Both the position numbers and the translations under genes were made by a program. Of a stretch of 64,000 nt of DNA, positions 14,603-23,077 are shown one piece after another. The stretch covers positions 36,496 through 100,495 of the forward strand of contig NZ_BNBC01000028.1 in assembly GCF_014654675.1 (NCBI RefSeq), read 5' to 3'. Numbering within the stretch: the stretch's first letter is position 1; the number at the start of each line of letters is the position of its first letter. The notes beneath the pieces are model-generated. The model was given only the letters and a program-made list of their open reading frames with translations, had not been told where the DNA came from and ran no database searches. Origin of the DNA: Streptomyces spiralis (lineage in GTDB: Bacteria > Actinomycetota > Actinomycetes > Streptomycetales > Streptomycetaceae).

Positions 14603-15018
14603 GTTGTTACTCCCGTGTTCTTCTTGCCGTTGAGGCGTGCCACGCGGCCAAGCCGCATGTTGGGCCAGCGAAGCCGATGCTGCCAGGGTCCTCGATCGGT
14701 CCCCGGACCCGGGTCCCTCGTCAGACCCTCGCGCCCAGGGAGGCATCCTGCCCCCACCTGCGGCGGGAAAGCCAATCCGGCACCCGTAGGAGTCGTGAGA
14801 ACACCCTTGGGAGTCACACGAAAAGAGGGCCTGCGCCTGGCGGCCACGATAAAACGCGCCACTGACAACGCGATCGGCGACGCGCCGGTTTCAGGCCCAC
14901 CGTGGCCATCGTCACGTCCGGGAGCCGCCGCCCCCGGACGCCTGTTTTCAGTCAGTATGACCCGTTTGTCAAGTGATGCTCGGAGCAGGTGCCCCGAAGA
15001 GGTACTCAGAGCAGGTGC
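14603..15018. other. intergenic region upstream of hup
   Basis: About 415 bp between the hup start and the malic enzyme stop. No gene is supported. It must hold the hup promoter (minus strand) and the malic enzyme transcript end. I see no clear hairpin or consensus promoter. Confidence 0.4.
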
Positions 15019-16461
15019 TCAGACGACGCTGGTCGGGCTGCTGCTCACCGGTGCCGCCCCGGCCGCCTTGGCGGCCTCGCGCACCGCTCCGGCGACGGCG
15101 CCGGCGACCTTCTCGTTGAAGACGGACGGGATGATGTAGTTCGGGTTCAGCTCGTCCTCGGTGACCACGTCGGCCAGGGCCTGCGCGGCGGCCAGCATCA
15201 TCTCGGTGTTGACGGTGCGGGACTGGGCGTCCAGCAGGCCGCGGAAGACGCCCGGGAAGACCAGCACGTTGTTGATCTGGTTGGGGAAGTCGGAGCGGCC
15301 GGTGGCCACAACTGCGGCCGTCTGCCGGGCGATTGCCGGGTCGACCTCGGGGTCGGGATTCGCGAGCGCGAACACGATCGCACCGTCGGCCATGGCGGAC
15401 ACGTCCTCGCCGTCGAGCACGTTCGGGGCCGAGACGCCGATGAAGACGTCGGCGCCGCGCACGGCCTCCTTCAGGGTGCCGGTGAGGTTCTCGGGGTTGG
15501 TGTTGTCGGCGATCCAGCGCAGCGCCGACTCGGGGGCGGCGTCGACCAGATCATGGCGGCCGGTGTGCACCACACCGTGGATGTCGGCGACGACCGCGTT
15601 CTTCACACCCGCCGCGAGCAGCAGTTTGAGGATGGCCGTACCGGCGGCTCCGGCGCCGGACATCACGACCCGGACGTTCTCGATCGGCTTGTCCACCACG
15701 CGCAGCGCGTTGGTGAGGGCGGCGAGCACGACGATCGCGGTGCCGTGCTGGTCGTCGTGGAAGACGGGGATGTCCAGGGCCTCGCGCAGCCGGGCCTCGA
15801 TCTCGAAGCAGCGGGGCGCGGAGATGTCCTCCAGGTTGATGCCGGCGAAGCCGGGGGCGATCGCCTTGACGATCTCCACGATCGCGTCGGTGTCCTGGGT
15901 GTCCAGGCAGATCGGCCAGGCGTCGATGCCGGCGAACCGCTTGAAGAGGGCCGCCTTGCCCTCCATGACCGGCAGCGCGGCCTTGGGGCCGATGTTGCCC
16001 AGGCCCAGCACGGCGGAGCCGTCCGTCACGACCGCAACGGAGTTGCGCTTGATGGTCAGGCGGCGGGCGTCCTCGGGGTTCTCGGCGATCGCCATGCAGA
16101 CGCGGGCCACACCCGGCGTGTAGACCATGGACAGGTCGTCACGGTTGCGGATGGGGTGCTTGGACGCCATCTCGATCTTGCCGCCGAGGTGCATCAGGAA
16201 CGTACGGTCGGAGACCTTGCCGAGCGTGACGCCCTCGATGCCGCGCAGCTTCCCGACGATCTCGTCGGCGTGCGCGGTGGAGGTGGCCGCGATGGTGACG
16301 TCGATACGGAGCTTCTCGTGGCCGGACGCGGTGACGTCGAGGCCGGTGACCGAGCCTCCGGAGGACTCCACGACGGTGGTGAGCTGCGAGACGGCGGTTC
16401 CGCTCGCGGGCACCTCCAGCCGGATGGTCATCGAGTAGGAGACGCTGGGCGCCGTTGCCAT
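15019..16461 (-). CDS. NAD-dependent malic enzyme with N-terminal ACT domain
   Basis: A 480-residue oxidative decarboxylase converting malate to pyruvate, linking the TCA cycle to gluconeogenic or lipid precursors. Residues ~5-80 form an ACT-like regulatory domain (SYSMTIRLEVPA), followed by the malic enzyme core with TDGSAVLGLGNIGPKA, the metal-site FHDDQHGTAIVV and the dinucleotide fold VVMSGAGAAGTAIL. The Streptomyces enzyme at this locus is NAD-dependent by published work; I infer the same here. ATG 16461 follows GAGGAAG. Confidence 0.92.
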   Translation of the reverse strand: MATAPSVSYSMTIRLEVPASGTAVSQLTTVVESSGGSVTGLDVTASGHEKLRIDVTIAATSTAHADEIVGKLRGIEGVTLGKVSDRTFLMHLGGKIEMASKHPIRNRDDLSMVYTPGVARVCMAIAENPEDARRLTIKRNSVAVVTDGSAVLGLGNIGPKAALPVMEGKAALFKRFAGIDAWPICLDTQDTDAIVEIVKAIAPGFAGINLEDISAPRCFEIEARLREALDIPVFHDDQHGTAIVVLAALTNALRVVDKPIENVRVVMSGAGAAGTAILKLLLAAGVKNAVVADIHGVVHTGRHDLVDAAPESALRWIADNTNPENLTGTLKEAVRGADVFIGVSAPNVLDGEDVSAMADGAIVFALANPDPEVDPAIARQTAAVVATGRSDFPNQINNVLVFPGVFRGLLDAQSRTVNTEMMLAAAQALADVVTEDELNPNYIIPSVFNEKVAGAVAGAVREAAKAAGAAPVSSSPTSVV

Positions 16462-16844
16462 GGCCGACTTCCTCTGCTTTCACCGTGTCGCGAGTTGTAG
16501 CCGTCCGATCGTCGCACCTACCCCTGAGTACGTGGTAGTCGCCCCGGATTGCGGACGTTTTGTTCACGGAGGAGCGCGCGCTTTCGGAAAACGACTTCCA
16601 CCATACGAGAAAGGATCGGACAAAGAAAGAGGCCCACGTCACTCGGTGACGTGGGCCTCTCACACGTTCATGACACCGACCCGCCATGCTCGCCTCGCGG
16701 CAAGTGGTCCCTCGAAGGGACGAAGGTTGGGCCCGGGGGCTTGGATCGAGCCGGTGTCACGGTCAAGGCTAACAAACAGATGCCGCGGGGCCATTCCCGT
16801 AGCTCCCGCTTCCGGCGGAATCAGTCCCGGGCGGGTTCCCCCGA
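16462..16844. other. intergenic region: malic enzyme promoter and helD terminator
   Basis: About 380 bp between the malic enzyme start and the helicase stop. It contains a strong terminator hairpin (16628-16660) and the malic enzyme leader. No gene is supported. Confidence 0.5.
16628..16660 (-). terminator. terminator of the HelD-type helicase gene
   Basis: A 15-bp stem (16628-16642 with 16646-16660) with a 3-base loop. On the minus strand it is followed by TTTCTTTG, fitting an intrinsic terminator for the helicase transcript. Confidence 0.78.
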
Positions 16845-19286
16845 TCAGTCCCTGAGCAGGTCCGGCACCCCGGCCGCGTCCGGTTCGTCCCGCTCCCCCG
16901 AGACCACCGTCAGCTGCTGGGTGGCCCGGGTCAGGGCGACGTAGAGCACCCGCAGGCCGGCCGGCGACTCGTCGGCGATCTCCGCGGGCGAGACGACCAG
17001 CGTCGCGTCGTACTCCAGGCCCTTCGCCTCCAGGCTGCCCAGGGCCACGACCCGGTCCCCGAGGCCGGCCAGCCAGCGCCTGGCCTCCTCGCGCCGGTTC
17101 ATCGCGACGACCACGCCGACCGTGCCGTCCACCCGGTCCAGCAGCCGCTCGGCCTCCTGACGCACGGTGCTCGCCACCGAGTCCCGTACGACCGCGAAGC
17201 GCGGCTGTACGCCCGTGGAGCGCACCGCCGACGGGGCCCGGGAGCCGGGCATGGCAAGGGCGAGCACCTTCGCGGCCAGCTCGGCGATCTCGGCCGGGTT
17301 GCGGTAGTTCACCGTGAGCTCGAAGCGGCGGCGCGGGCGGGTGCCCAGGGCCTCGTCACGGGCCTCGGCCGCCTCGTCCGGGTCGGACCAGGAGGACTGG
17401 GCCGGATCGCCCACCACCGTCCAGGTGGCGTGCCGGCCGCGACGGCCGACCATGCGCCACTGCATGGGCGTGAGGTCCTGCGCCTCGTCCACGATGACGT
17501 GCGCGTACTCGGTGCGCTCCTGCGCGAGGCGCTCGGCCCGCTCGCGCTGCGACTCCTCGCGCACCGGCATGAGCTCCTCCAGGCCGGTGAGCTGGTCCAG
17601 CGGGTCCAGCTCGCGCTTCTTCCTCGGGCGGGCCGGGGTGCCGAGGATCGCCCGGAGCTCGTCGAGCATCGCGATGTCGTGCACCGAGTACCCGTCCCGC
17701 TTCAGCGAACGGGCGACCCTGCGCACCTCACCGGGGTTGAGGACCCGGCGCGCCCAGCGGCCCAGGCGCCGCTCGTCGGCCATGGCGGCGAGCACGGCGC
17801 GCGGGGTCAGCTCGGGCCACCAGGCGTCCAGGAAGGCGGTGAAGGAGTCCTCGCTCGTCACGTCCTCGTCGAAGGAGGAGCGCAGCTCGGCGGCCAGCTC
17901 GGGGTCGGTGTGCCGGGCGCCGGCGCCGGACCGCTCCCACAGGGCGTCCAGCAGCAGCTTGCGGGCGCGCGGGCGCAACAGGTTGACCGGCGCGGTGCCG
18001 CCGAGGGCGGTGCGCCGGATGCGGTCCAGCTCCCCGCCCTCCAGCTCCAGCCGGCGCCCGAAGGCGACCACCCGCAGCCGGGCGGGCGGCCCGGCGGGGG
18101 TCTGCGGGGCGGCGTCGCCGTCCGTGTCGTCACCGAGGGCGAGCTGCCCCGCCGCGGCGGCCGCGGCCGCCACCGGACCGGCCGCCGCGCCCGCGCCGGG
18201 ACCAAGCTCAAGCGCGCCGCGCGCCGCCTTCCGCAGCACCTTCAGCATCCGGTACGAGCCCTTGGCCCGGGCCACGGACGGCGAGTCGTACAGCGTGGCC
18301 TCGGTGCCCTCGACCAGCGAGCCGATCGCGCGGATGGCGACCTGGCCCTCCTCGCCGAGGGAAGGCAGCACGCCCTCGGTGTACGCCACGAGGAGCGGGG
18401 TCGGCGAGACGATCAGGATGCCGCCCGCGTAGCGGCGCCGGTCCTGGTAGAGCAGGTAGGCCGCCCGGTGCAGGGCGACCGCCGTCTTGCCCGTGCCCGG
18501 GCCGCCCTCGACGTACGTCACCGAGGCGGCGGGCGCGCGGATGACCAGGTCCTGCTCCGCCTGGATGGAGGCGACGATGTCCCGCATGGTGTGGGTGCGG
18601 GCGCGGCCGAGCGCGGCCATCAGCGCGCCGTCGCCGATGACGGGCAGCTCCCGGCTGTCCAGGAAGGCCGTCAGCTCGGGCCGCATCAGGTCGTCCTCGA
18701 CGCCGAGCACGCGCCGCCCCTTGGAGCGGATCACACGACGGCGGACGACCCGGCCGGGGTCGACCGGGGTGGAGCGGTAGAACGGGGCGGCGGCCGGCGC
18801 CCGCCAGTCGATGACGAGCGGGGAGTAGTCCTCGTCGAGGACACCGATCCGGCCGATGTGCAGGGTCTCGGCGATGTCGGCGGTGTTGTCCTCGCGCACC
18901 GCGCCCTCGGCGGGCTCCACGGCCGTGTAGGCGCCGTCGGGCCCCTTCTTGCCGTCCTTGCCGAGCAGCAGGTCGATACGGCCGAAGAGGAAGTCCTCGA
19001 ACTCGTTGTTCAGCCGGTTGAGGTGGATGCCCGCGCGGAAGACCTGCGCGTCGCGCTCGGCGAGCGCGCCGGGAGTGCCGACCTGGCCGCGCTTGGCCGC
19101 GTCGTGCATGAGGAACTCCGCCTCGTGGATCTTCTCCTCGAGCCGGCGGTACACCCGGTCCAGGTGTTCCTGTTCGCCGCGGATCTCCTGGTCGCGCACC
19201 GAGTCCTGCGCGGCGTCCTGCGCCGCGCCGTGGCCTGCGCCGTGAACCGATTCGACCGCGGAATCCTGTTGAGCCTGAGCGGCCAC
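16845..19286 (-). CDS. helD: HelD-like UvrD-type helicase / RNA polymerase-associated ATPase
   Basis: An 813-residue superfamily-1 ATPase. The N-terminus has a charged coiled-coil (EQEHLDRVYRRLEEKIHEAE); Walker A is GGPGTGKTAVALHR (~residue 264), with VIVDEAQDLTPMQWRM, VVGDPAQSSWSD, VNYRNPAEI and the late LYVALTRATQQL motifs. An Ala-rich low-complexity insert lies near residue 370. Proteins of this architecture in mycobacteria and Bacillus dissociate stalled RNA polymerase; the actinobacterial class is inferred from similarity. GTG 19286 is preceded by AGAAGGGGG. No rifamycin-associated element was seen upstream. Confidence 0.85.
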   Translation of the reverse strand: MAAQAQQDSAVESVHGAGHGAAQDAAQDSVRDQEIRGEQEHLDRVYRRLEEKIHEAEFLMHDAAKRGQVGTPGALAERDAQVFRAGIHLNRLNNEFEDFLFGRIDLLLGKDGKKGPDGAYTAVEPAEGAVREDNTADIAETLHIGRIGVLDEDYSPLVIDWRAPAAAPFYRSTPVDPGRVVRRRVIRSKGRRVLGVEDDLMRPELTAFLDSRELPVIGDGALMAALGRARTHTMRDIVASIQAEQDLVIRAPAASVTYVEGGPGTGKTAVALHRAAYLLYQDRRRYAGGILIVSPTPLLVAYTEGVLPSLGEEGQVAIRAIGSLVEGTEATLYDSPSVARAKGSYRMLKVLRKAARGALELGPGAGAAAGPVAAAAAAAGQLALGDDTDGDAAPQTPAGPPARLRVVAFGRRLELEGGELDRIRRTALGGTAPVNLLRPRARKLLLDALWERSGAGARHTDPELAAELRSSFDEDVTSEDSFTAFLDAWWPELTPRAVLAAMADERRLGRWARRVLNPGEVRRVARSLKRDGYSVHDIAMLDELRAILGTPARPRKKRELDPLDQLTGLEELMPVREESQRERAERLAQERTEYAHVIVDEAQDLTPMQWRMVGRRGRHATWTVVGDPAQSSWSDPDEAAEARDEALGTRPRRRFELTVNYRNPAEIAELAAKVLALAMPGSRAPSAVRSTGVQPRFAVVRDSVASTVRQEAERLLDRVDGTVGVVVAMNRREEARRWLAGLGDRVVALGSLEAKGLEYDATLVVSPAEIADESPAGLRVLYVALTRATQQLTVVSGERDEPDAAGVPDLLRD

Positions 19287-19391
19287 CGGGCCCCCTTCTG
19301 ACGTGCTGGGCAGCCGTCAACCGTACGCGAAGGGGACCCGTCGGCGGAAGCCGGGCGGCGGCCCGGGCACCTCTCTGGCCGTTCGCCAGGT

Positions 19392-19561
19392 CCTGTCGTC
19401 AAACTCCCGTCGTCCGCCCGAAGGGCGGCCCTGCGGCGTCAGGTGCGTGCTCTCGGCGTGCCGGGCGCGGGCCCACGTACTTGGACGTACTTGGGTCTGC
19501 GCCCGGTGCGGCGAGGGGGGCGTGCATGGCGTCGCGGGGCAGACGGGAGTTTGACGACAGG
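19392..19561. mobile_element. 170-bp MITE-like element
   Basis: The element is bounded by perfect 20-bp terminal inverted repeats, CCTGTCGTCAAACTCCCGTC at 19392-19411 and its complement at 19542-19561. It has no coding capacity; the interior is an imperfect palindrome centred on two ACGTACTTGG-like units. It is inserted immediately after the stop codon of the anti-sigma gene, with no clear target duplication. I recall similar ends in Streptomyces genomes but cannot verify. Confidence 0.75.
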
Positions 19562-19563
19562 GC

Positions 19564-20382
19564 CTAGGCGTCCACCTGGACCAGTCGCTTGCCGTCGAAG
19601 GTCATGACCTCGAAGTGATCGATCTGGTTCGGCTGGAAGGCCGCTCCGCCGCGGATGTAGAGGGGGTTCTTGGCCTCCTCGGTCTTGGCGTTCGGAACGC
19701 CGTAGCCCCAGCCGGGAACGGACCAGGACGTGATCGTCTCCCGCTCGCCGTTCTTGCCGACGGCGATGAGCGAGCAGCGCTCGGGGCCGGTCACGTTCTT
19801 CAGCTGCAGGACCGCGTTGGTCCCCCAGTCCTTCTTCTCCAGCGCGACGGTCGCGGTGACGTGCGTGGCCGGGTCGGTGGCCGTCACCTTGTCGGACATG
19901 GTGTCGAAGGCGGCCTTCGCGGGGTTCGCGGCCACCGTGGGCGTGGAGCCGCCGTCCGAACCGCTGACCGCGTACACCGTCAGCGGGCCGCCGATGATCA
20001 GCGCCGCGGCCGCCGCGACCAGGTAGAAGCCCTTGCGGCGCTTCCGGGCGCGGTGCTCGGAGACCTCGTCGACCAGCTTCTCCACCAGCCGCGGACTGGG
20101 CTTCGCCGACAGGGACTCGCCGATCGCGGGGGTGCCGGCGCCCGGCAGGTCCGCGAGCGCGGCCAGCATCGGCTCCATCCCGGCCAGCTCGTCGAGCTGC
20201 TGGGCGCACCACTCGCAGGTGGCGAGGTGTGCCTCGAAAGCGGTTGCCTCGGCGTCGTCGAGAATTCCGAGGGCGTAGGCGCCGACGGTCTCGTGCTCGT
20301 TCGGGGCCGGTGATCCCTGCATGGACCCTGACATACCCGAACCACCCGGGCCGAATCCCTGGTTTCCCCCGTAGATGCTCAT
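19564..20382 (-). CDS. rsuA: zinc-binding anti-sigma factor (RsuA-like)
   Basis: A 272-residue membrane-anchored anti-sigma factor. The cytoplasmic N-terminal domain carries the ZAS motif (EAHLATCEWCAQQLDEL, His-x3-Cys-x2-Cys); one transmembrane helix (YLVAAAAALIIGGPLTVYAV) follows near residue 140; the exported C-terminal half (anti-sigma-K-like) has no known catalytic residues. ATG 20382 overlaps the last base of the sigma gene stop, so the two are translationally coupled. By position it corresponds to RsuA, which inhibits SigU in S. coelicolor. The MITE-like element abuts its stop. Confidence 0.85.
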   Translation of the reverse strand: MSIYGGNQGFGPGGSGMSGSMQGSPAPNEHETVGAYALGILDDAEATAFEAHLATCEWCAQQLDELAGMEPMLAALADLPGAGTPAIGESLSAKPSPRLVEKLVDEVSEHRARKRRKGFYLVAAAAALIIGGPLTVYAVSGSDGGSTPTVAANPAKAAFDTMSDKVTATDPATHVTATVALEKKDWGTNAVLQLKNVTGPERCSLIAVGKNGERETITSWSVPGWGYGVPNAKTEEAKNPLYIRGGAAFQPNQIDHFEVMTFDGKRLVQVDA

Positions 20383-20939
20383 CACGCCGTCACCCCCCGC
20401 TCCTCCAGAGCCAGCTTCATCGAACGCAGGGCGTAGAACACCCGGGAGCGGACGGTGCCGCTGGGTATGCCCAGCGTCTCGGCCGCCTCGTTGACGGTAC
20501 GCCCTTTGAAGTACGTCTCGACGAGGACCTCCCGGTGGGCCGGGGTCAGGTCGTCGAGCGCGTCCGACAGCGTCATCAGCCACAGCGCCTTGTCGATCTC
20601 GTCCTCCGCGGGGATGACCTCCAGCGGCGACGGATCGACCTCCTGCGGCCGGGCCTGCCGGCTGCGGTGGCCGTCGATGACGATGCGCCGGGCGACCGTC
20701 ACCAGCCAGGGGCGTACCGAACCGGTCGCTCGATTGAGCTGGCCGGCGTTCTTCCAGGCACGGATGAGCGTCTCCTGCACCACGTCCTCGGCGCGCTGCC
20801 GGTCTCCGGCGACCAGCCTGAGGACGTACGCGAGCAAGGGACCGGCGTGCTCGCGGTACAGCGCGCGCATCAGCTCCTCGTCAGGTTCCGAGGGCTGTGA
20901 GGACATGCGATGTCGGGCCCTCGATCCACGTTCATTGGC
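20382..20939 (-). CDS. sigU: ECF RNA polymerase sigma factor (SigU-like)
   Basis: A 185-residue extracytoplasmic-function sigma factor. Region 2 is seen in LYREHAGPLLAYVLRLV and DVVQETLIRAWKNA, with region 4 in DLTPAHREVLVETYFKGRTV and IPSGTVRSRVFYAL. It directs polymerase to target promoters when released by the downstream anti-sigma factor. GTG 20939 has AAGGA eight bases upstream and is preferred over ATG 20906, which also gives a complete protein. Gene order (helD, rsuA, sigU) matches S. coelicolor, where excess SigU blocks differentiation. Confidence 0.87.
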   Translation of the reverse strand, partial: ANERGSRARHRMSSQPSEPDEELMRALYREHAGPLLAYVLRLVAGDRQRAEDVVQETLIRAWKNAGQLNRATGSVRPWLVTVARRIVIDGHRSRQARPQEVDPSPLEVIPAEDEIDKALWLMTLSDALDDLTPAHREVLVETYFKGRTVNEAAETLGIPSGTVRSRVFYALRSMKLALEERGVTA

Positions 20940-21224
20940 CACGGCCGCATCCTTGCGCACGCCCACCTCCGGTGTCCGGGGGTTCCCCCAGTCGGTCGCT
21001 CGTGCACGGGTACGGATACGGAACGCCCCGCGTTCAAAGCGAGCCCACGGTTTTCTTCGAGTCGACGTGACGAGAGAGGACATGGGAGCACATTCCCCCC
21101 ACCCACCCTTTACGTTTCCGCCACACCGACGGGTCGAGCCGCGCTGCCCGCGCCCTCCGCCGTCCAAACGAGGTGTTGCCCAAATCACACGCAGCTGGGC
21201 AGGACCACCGAGGCGGGCTGCCCT

Positions 21225-22061
21225 TCACCGCCTCGGCGCACCCCACCATCTCCCGTGGCGCTGACGGACGCGATTCCAGGCTTCGTCAGGGGCATCGTCG
21301 GGCACTGCTACGAGCATGGATTCGGCTTCGTCGCGCACGTAACCGACCTGAGCCGCGGTCAGGCACCGGCACTTCCAGACCAGCCCCGCCATCTCGGCCG
21401 CCAGCGGATCGCAGGGCCGCGACGCCTCCCCGAGTTCGACGCCTGTGATGGCGGCGAGGTCACCAGCCGGGATACCGAGAGCCGTCGCGAAGCCCTCCAC
21501 CCGCTCCGCGGTGAGCGGAACCCGGCCCCGTCCGATGCCGCCGATCGTGGAGGCGGCCAGGTACACACGGCCTTCGGTCAGCAGGGCCAGGACCCTGGCC
21601 ACAGCGGCCACGGAGTGCAGATTCCGGTTGCCGCACAGCAGGTTGACGAGCATCGCGCCGAAGCCCGCCTCGTGCTGGTCGAAGACGTACGGCGGAGCGG
21701 ACGAAGGTTCTTCGAGTTCCAGCGGCATTTGATCGACAAGCCGCTGGACGAGGGCTCTCTGCTCCGGCGGCAGCGCCATCGCGATCCGGACAAGGGCCAC
21801 GACCGCGGACCCGGCGGCCGACCCCCGCGGTGGGAGGACTTCCGGCACCGGGACGTCGGCGATCACATGGAGGTCTGCGGCGTGGAACCCGAGCGCGGGA
21901 GCGAGCTTGTCGAGCTGCGCAGCCGACGGCGCCCTGCCGGACACCACCGAGCGGAGTTCCGCCTCCGGGACACCGGACGCCGAGGACAGCCACGCGACGT
22001 CCACCCGGCGGTGGTTCATGAGTCGGGTCAACAACACGCCGAAGTCCGGCTTGTTCGCCAC
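21225..22061 (-). CDS. putative regulator with two XRE-type helix-turn-helix domains
   Basis: A 278-residue protein. Residues 1-70 form an XRE-like domain (GVLLTRLMNHRRVDVAWLSS, then ALGFHAADLHVIADV). Residues ~140-215 repeat the pattern (ARVLALLTEGRVYLA, then ALGIPAGDLAAITGV), so it has two HTH-like modules separated by ~60 residues. Such tandem-HTH proteins are common in Streptomyces but their targets are mostly unknown. GTG 22061 is the only start that keeps the first domain. No partner gene is directly adjacent. Confidence 0.65.
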   Translation of the reverse strand: MANKPDFGVLLTRLMNHRRVDVAWLSSASGVPEAELRSVVSGRAPSAAQLDKLAPALGFHAADLHVIADVPVPEVLPPRGSAAGSAVVALVRIAMALPPEQRALVQRLVDQMPLELEEPSSAPPYVFDQHEAGFGAMLVNLLCGNRNLHSVAAVARVLALLTEGRVYLAASTIGGIGRGRVPLTAERVEGFATALGIPAGDLAAITGVELGEASRPCDPLAAEMAGLVWKCRCLTAAQVGYVRDEAESMLVAVPDDAPDEAWNRVRQRHGRWWGAPRR

Positions 22062-22373
22062 GGTCTCACCCTCCGCGTCCTGACTTCCGTGGTGGTCATC
22101 GTGCTTGCCGTGTTCTGGACTGTGATCACCGGGTACACATGGTGGTTCTACGGCGACTCTCGGAAGGCACTCGCGCTGCAGGGCGAAGGCGGAAGCGAAG
22201 AAGACCCGGCGTCTCGGTCAGTGAGCCATGGAGCTCTTCCAACTGCCTTGGGGCCAGGGCACCGTGTCCACCACCATGTCGGCCTGCAGCGGACCGGGCA
22301 CCGACGGAACCAGCCACCTCCACCGATCACGTTCGACAAGCGGGCGGCTCTCCGACGTGGTCGAGCGCGCCCC
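22062..22373. other. intergenic region with a possible membrane-protein fragment
   Basis: About 310 bp. On the plus strand, from GTG ~22090, the frame encodes VVVIVLAVFWTVITGYTWW, a strong candidate transmembrane helix, then a charged stretch; the frame runs on without a stop into the CGNR gene's antisense strand, so it is not a complete gene. It may be the remnant of a small membrane protein or chance. Confidence 0.3.
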
Positions 22374-22967
22374 TCAGGCGCGGGCGATGGCCGCGCGGCG
22401 GCGGTGGCGGGCCACTCGTTCGCGGTTGCCGCAGACCTCGCTGGAGCACCAGCGCCTGCGGCGGCCACGGGAGGCGTCCAGGTAGACGATCGGGCAGTTG
22501 TCGCCCGCGCACTGGCGCAGGGCCGCCCGGGCCACGGGGTCGGTGAGCAGGTCCAGGGCGTCCCGGGCGACGGCCGCGAGCAGTGCCGCGCAGTCGGGAG
22601 GGTCGGCCAGCGCGCGTACCAGCGTGCCGTCCGTGTCGCGTACGGCGCGGGGAGCGGGCGGTGCGGGGCGGGCGAGGTCGTTGACGCGGGCAAGCGCGAG
22701 GTCGTGGGGACGGACGTCCCCCGTGAGGTGCGCGCGCACCAACTTCCCCACGTCGTCCCTCAGTCCGTGGAAGCGGGGTGCCCAGGAGGCGTCGGTGTGC
22801 GTCAGGGCCGTGCCCGGTGGCACCAGTCCTGAGCCGGTGATCCAGGCACACAGTGCGGGCGGGGAGTCCAGGCGTTCGCCGGGATGGGTGGTGGCGAGGA
22901 GATCCAGGCAGATCCGCCCGGCGTCGAAGCGCAGCTCGTACGGGATCGTGGCCGTACCCAGTGCCAT
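22374..22967 (-). CDS. CGNR zinc-finger protein (ABATE domain)
   Basis: A 197-residue putative stress-response regulator. The N-terminal ABATE domain covers residues ~1-145; the C-terminal zinc finger has CAGDNCPIVYLDAS followed by WCSSEVCGNRERV, giving four Cys and the namesake CGNR. Function is not known experimentally; the domain is proposed to bind DNA. ATG 22967 gives a standard-length protein. Confidence 0.85.
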   Translation of the reverse strand: MALGTATIPYELRFDAGRICLDLLATTHPGERLDSPPALCAWITGSGLVPPGTALTHTDASWAPRFHGLRDDVGKLVRAHLTGDVRPHDLALARVNDLARPAPPAPRAVRDTDGTLVRALADPPDCAALLAAVARDALDLLTDPVARAALRQCAGDNCPIVYLDASRGRRRRWCSSEVCGNRERVARHRRRAAIARA

Positions 22968-23077
22968 GTGCCTGTCACCGCCTAGGACAGGGAACCTTCA
23001 CCTCCCACAGTGCCTGCCCGCTCCCGCGTCCGGAACCCCTCGTACCGGCGAGGTCCCCCGAGCCCGCGTCTCCGTCC

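Noticed and set aside
19287..19391. Rifamycin-associated element before the HelD-type gene
   Set aside because: No 19-bp palindrome of the expected type upstream of 19286.
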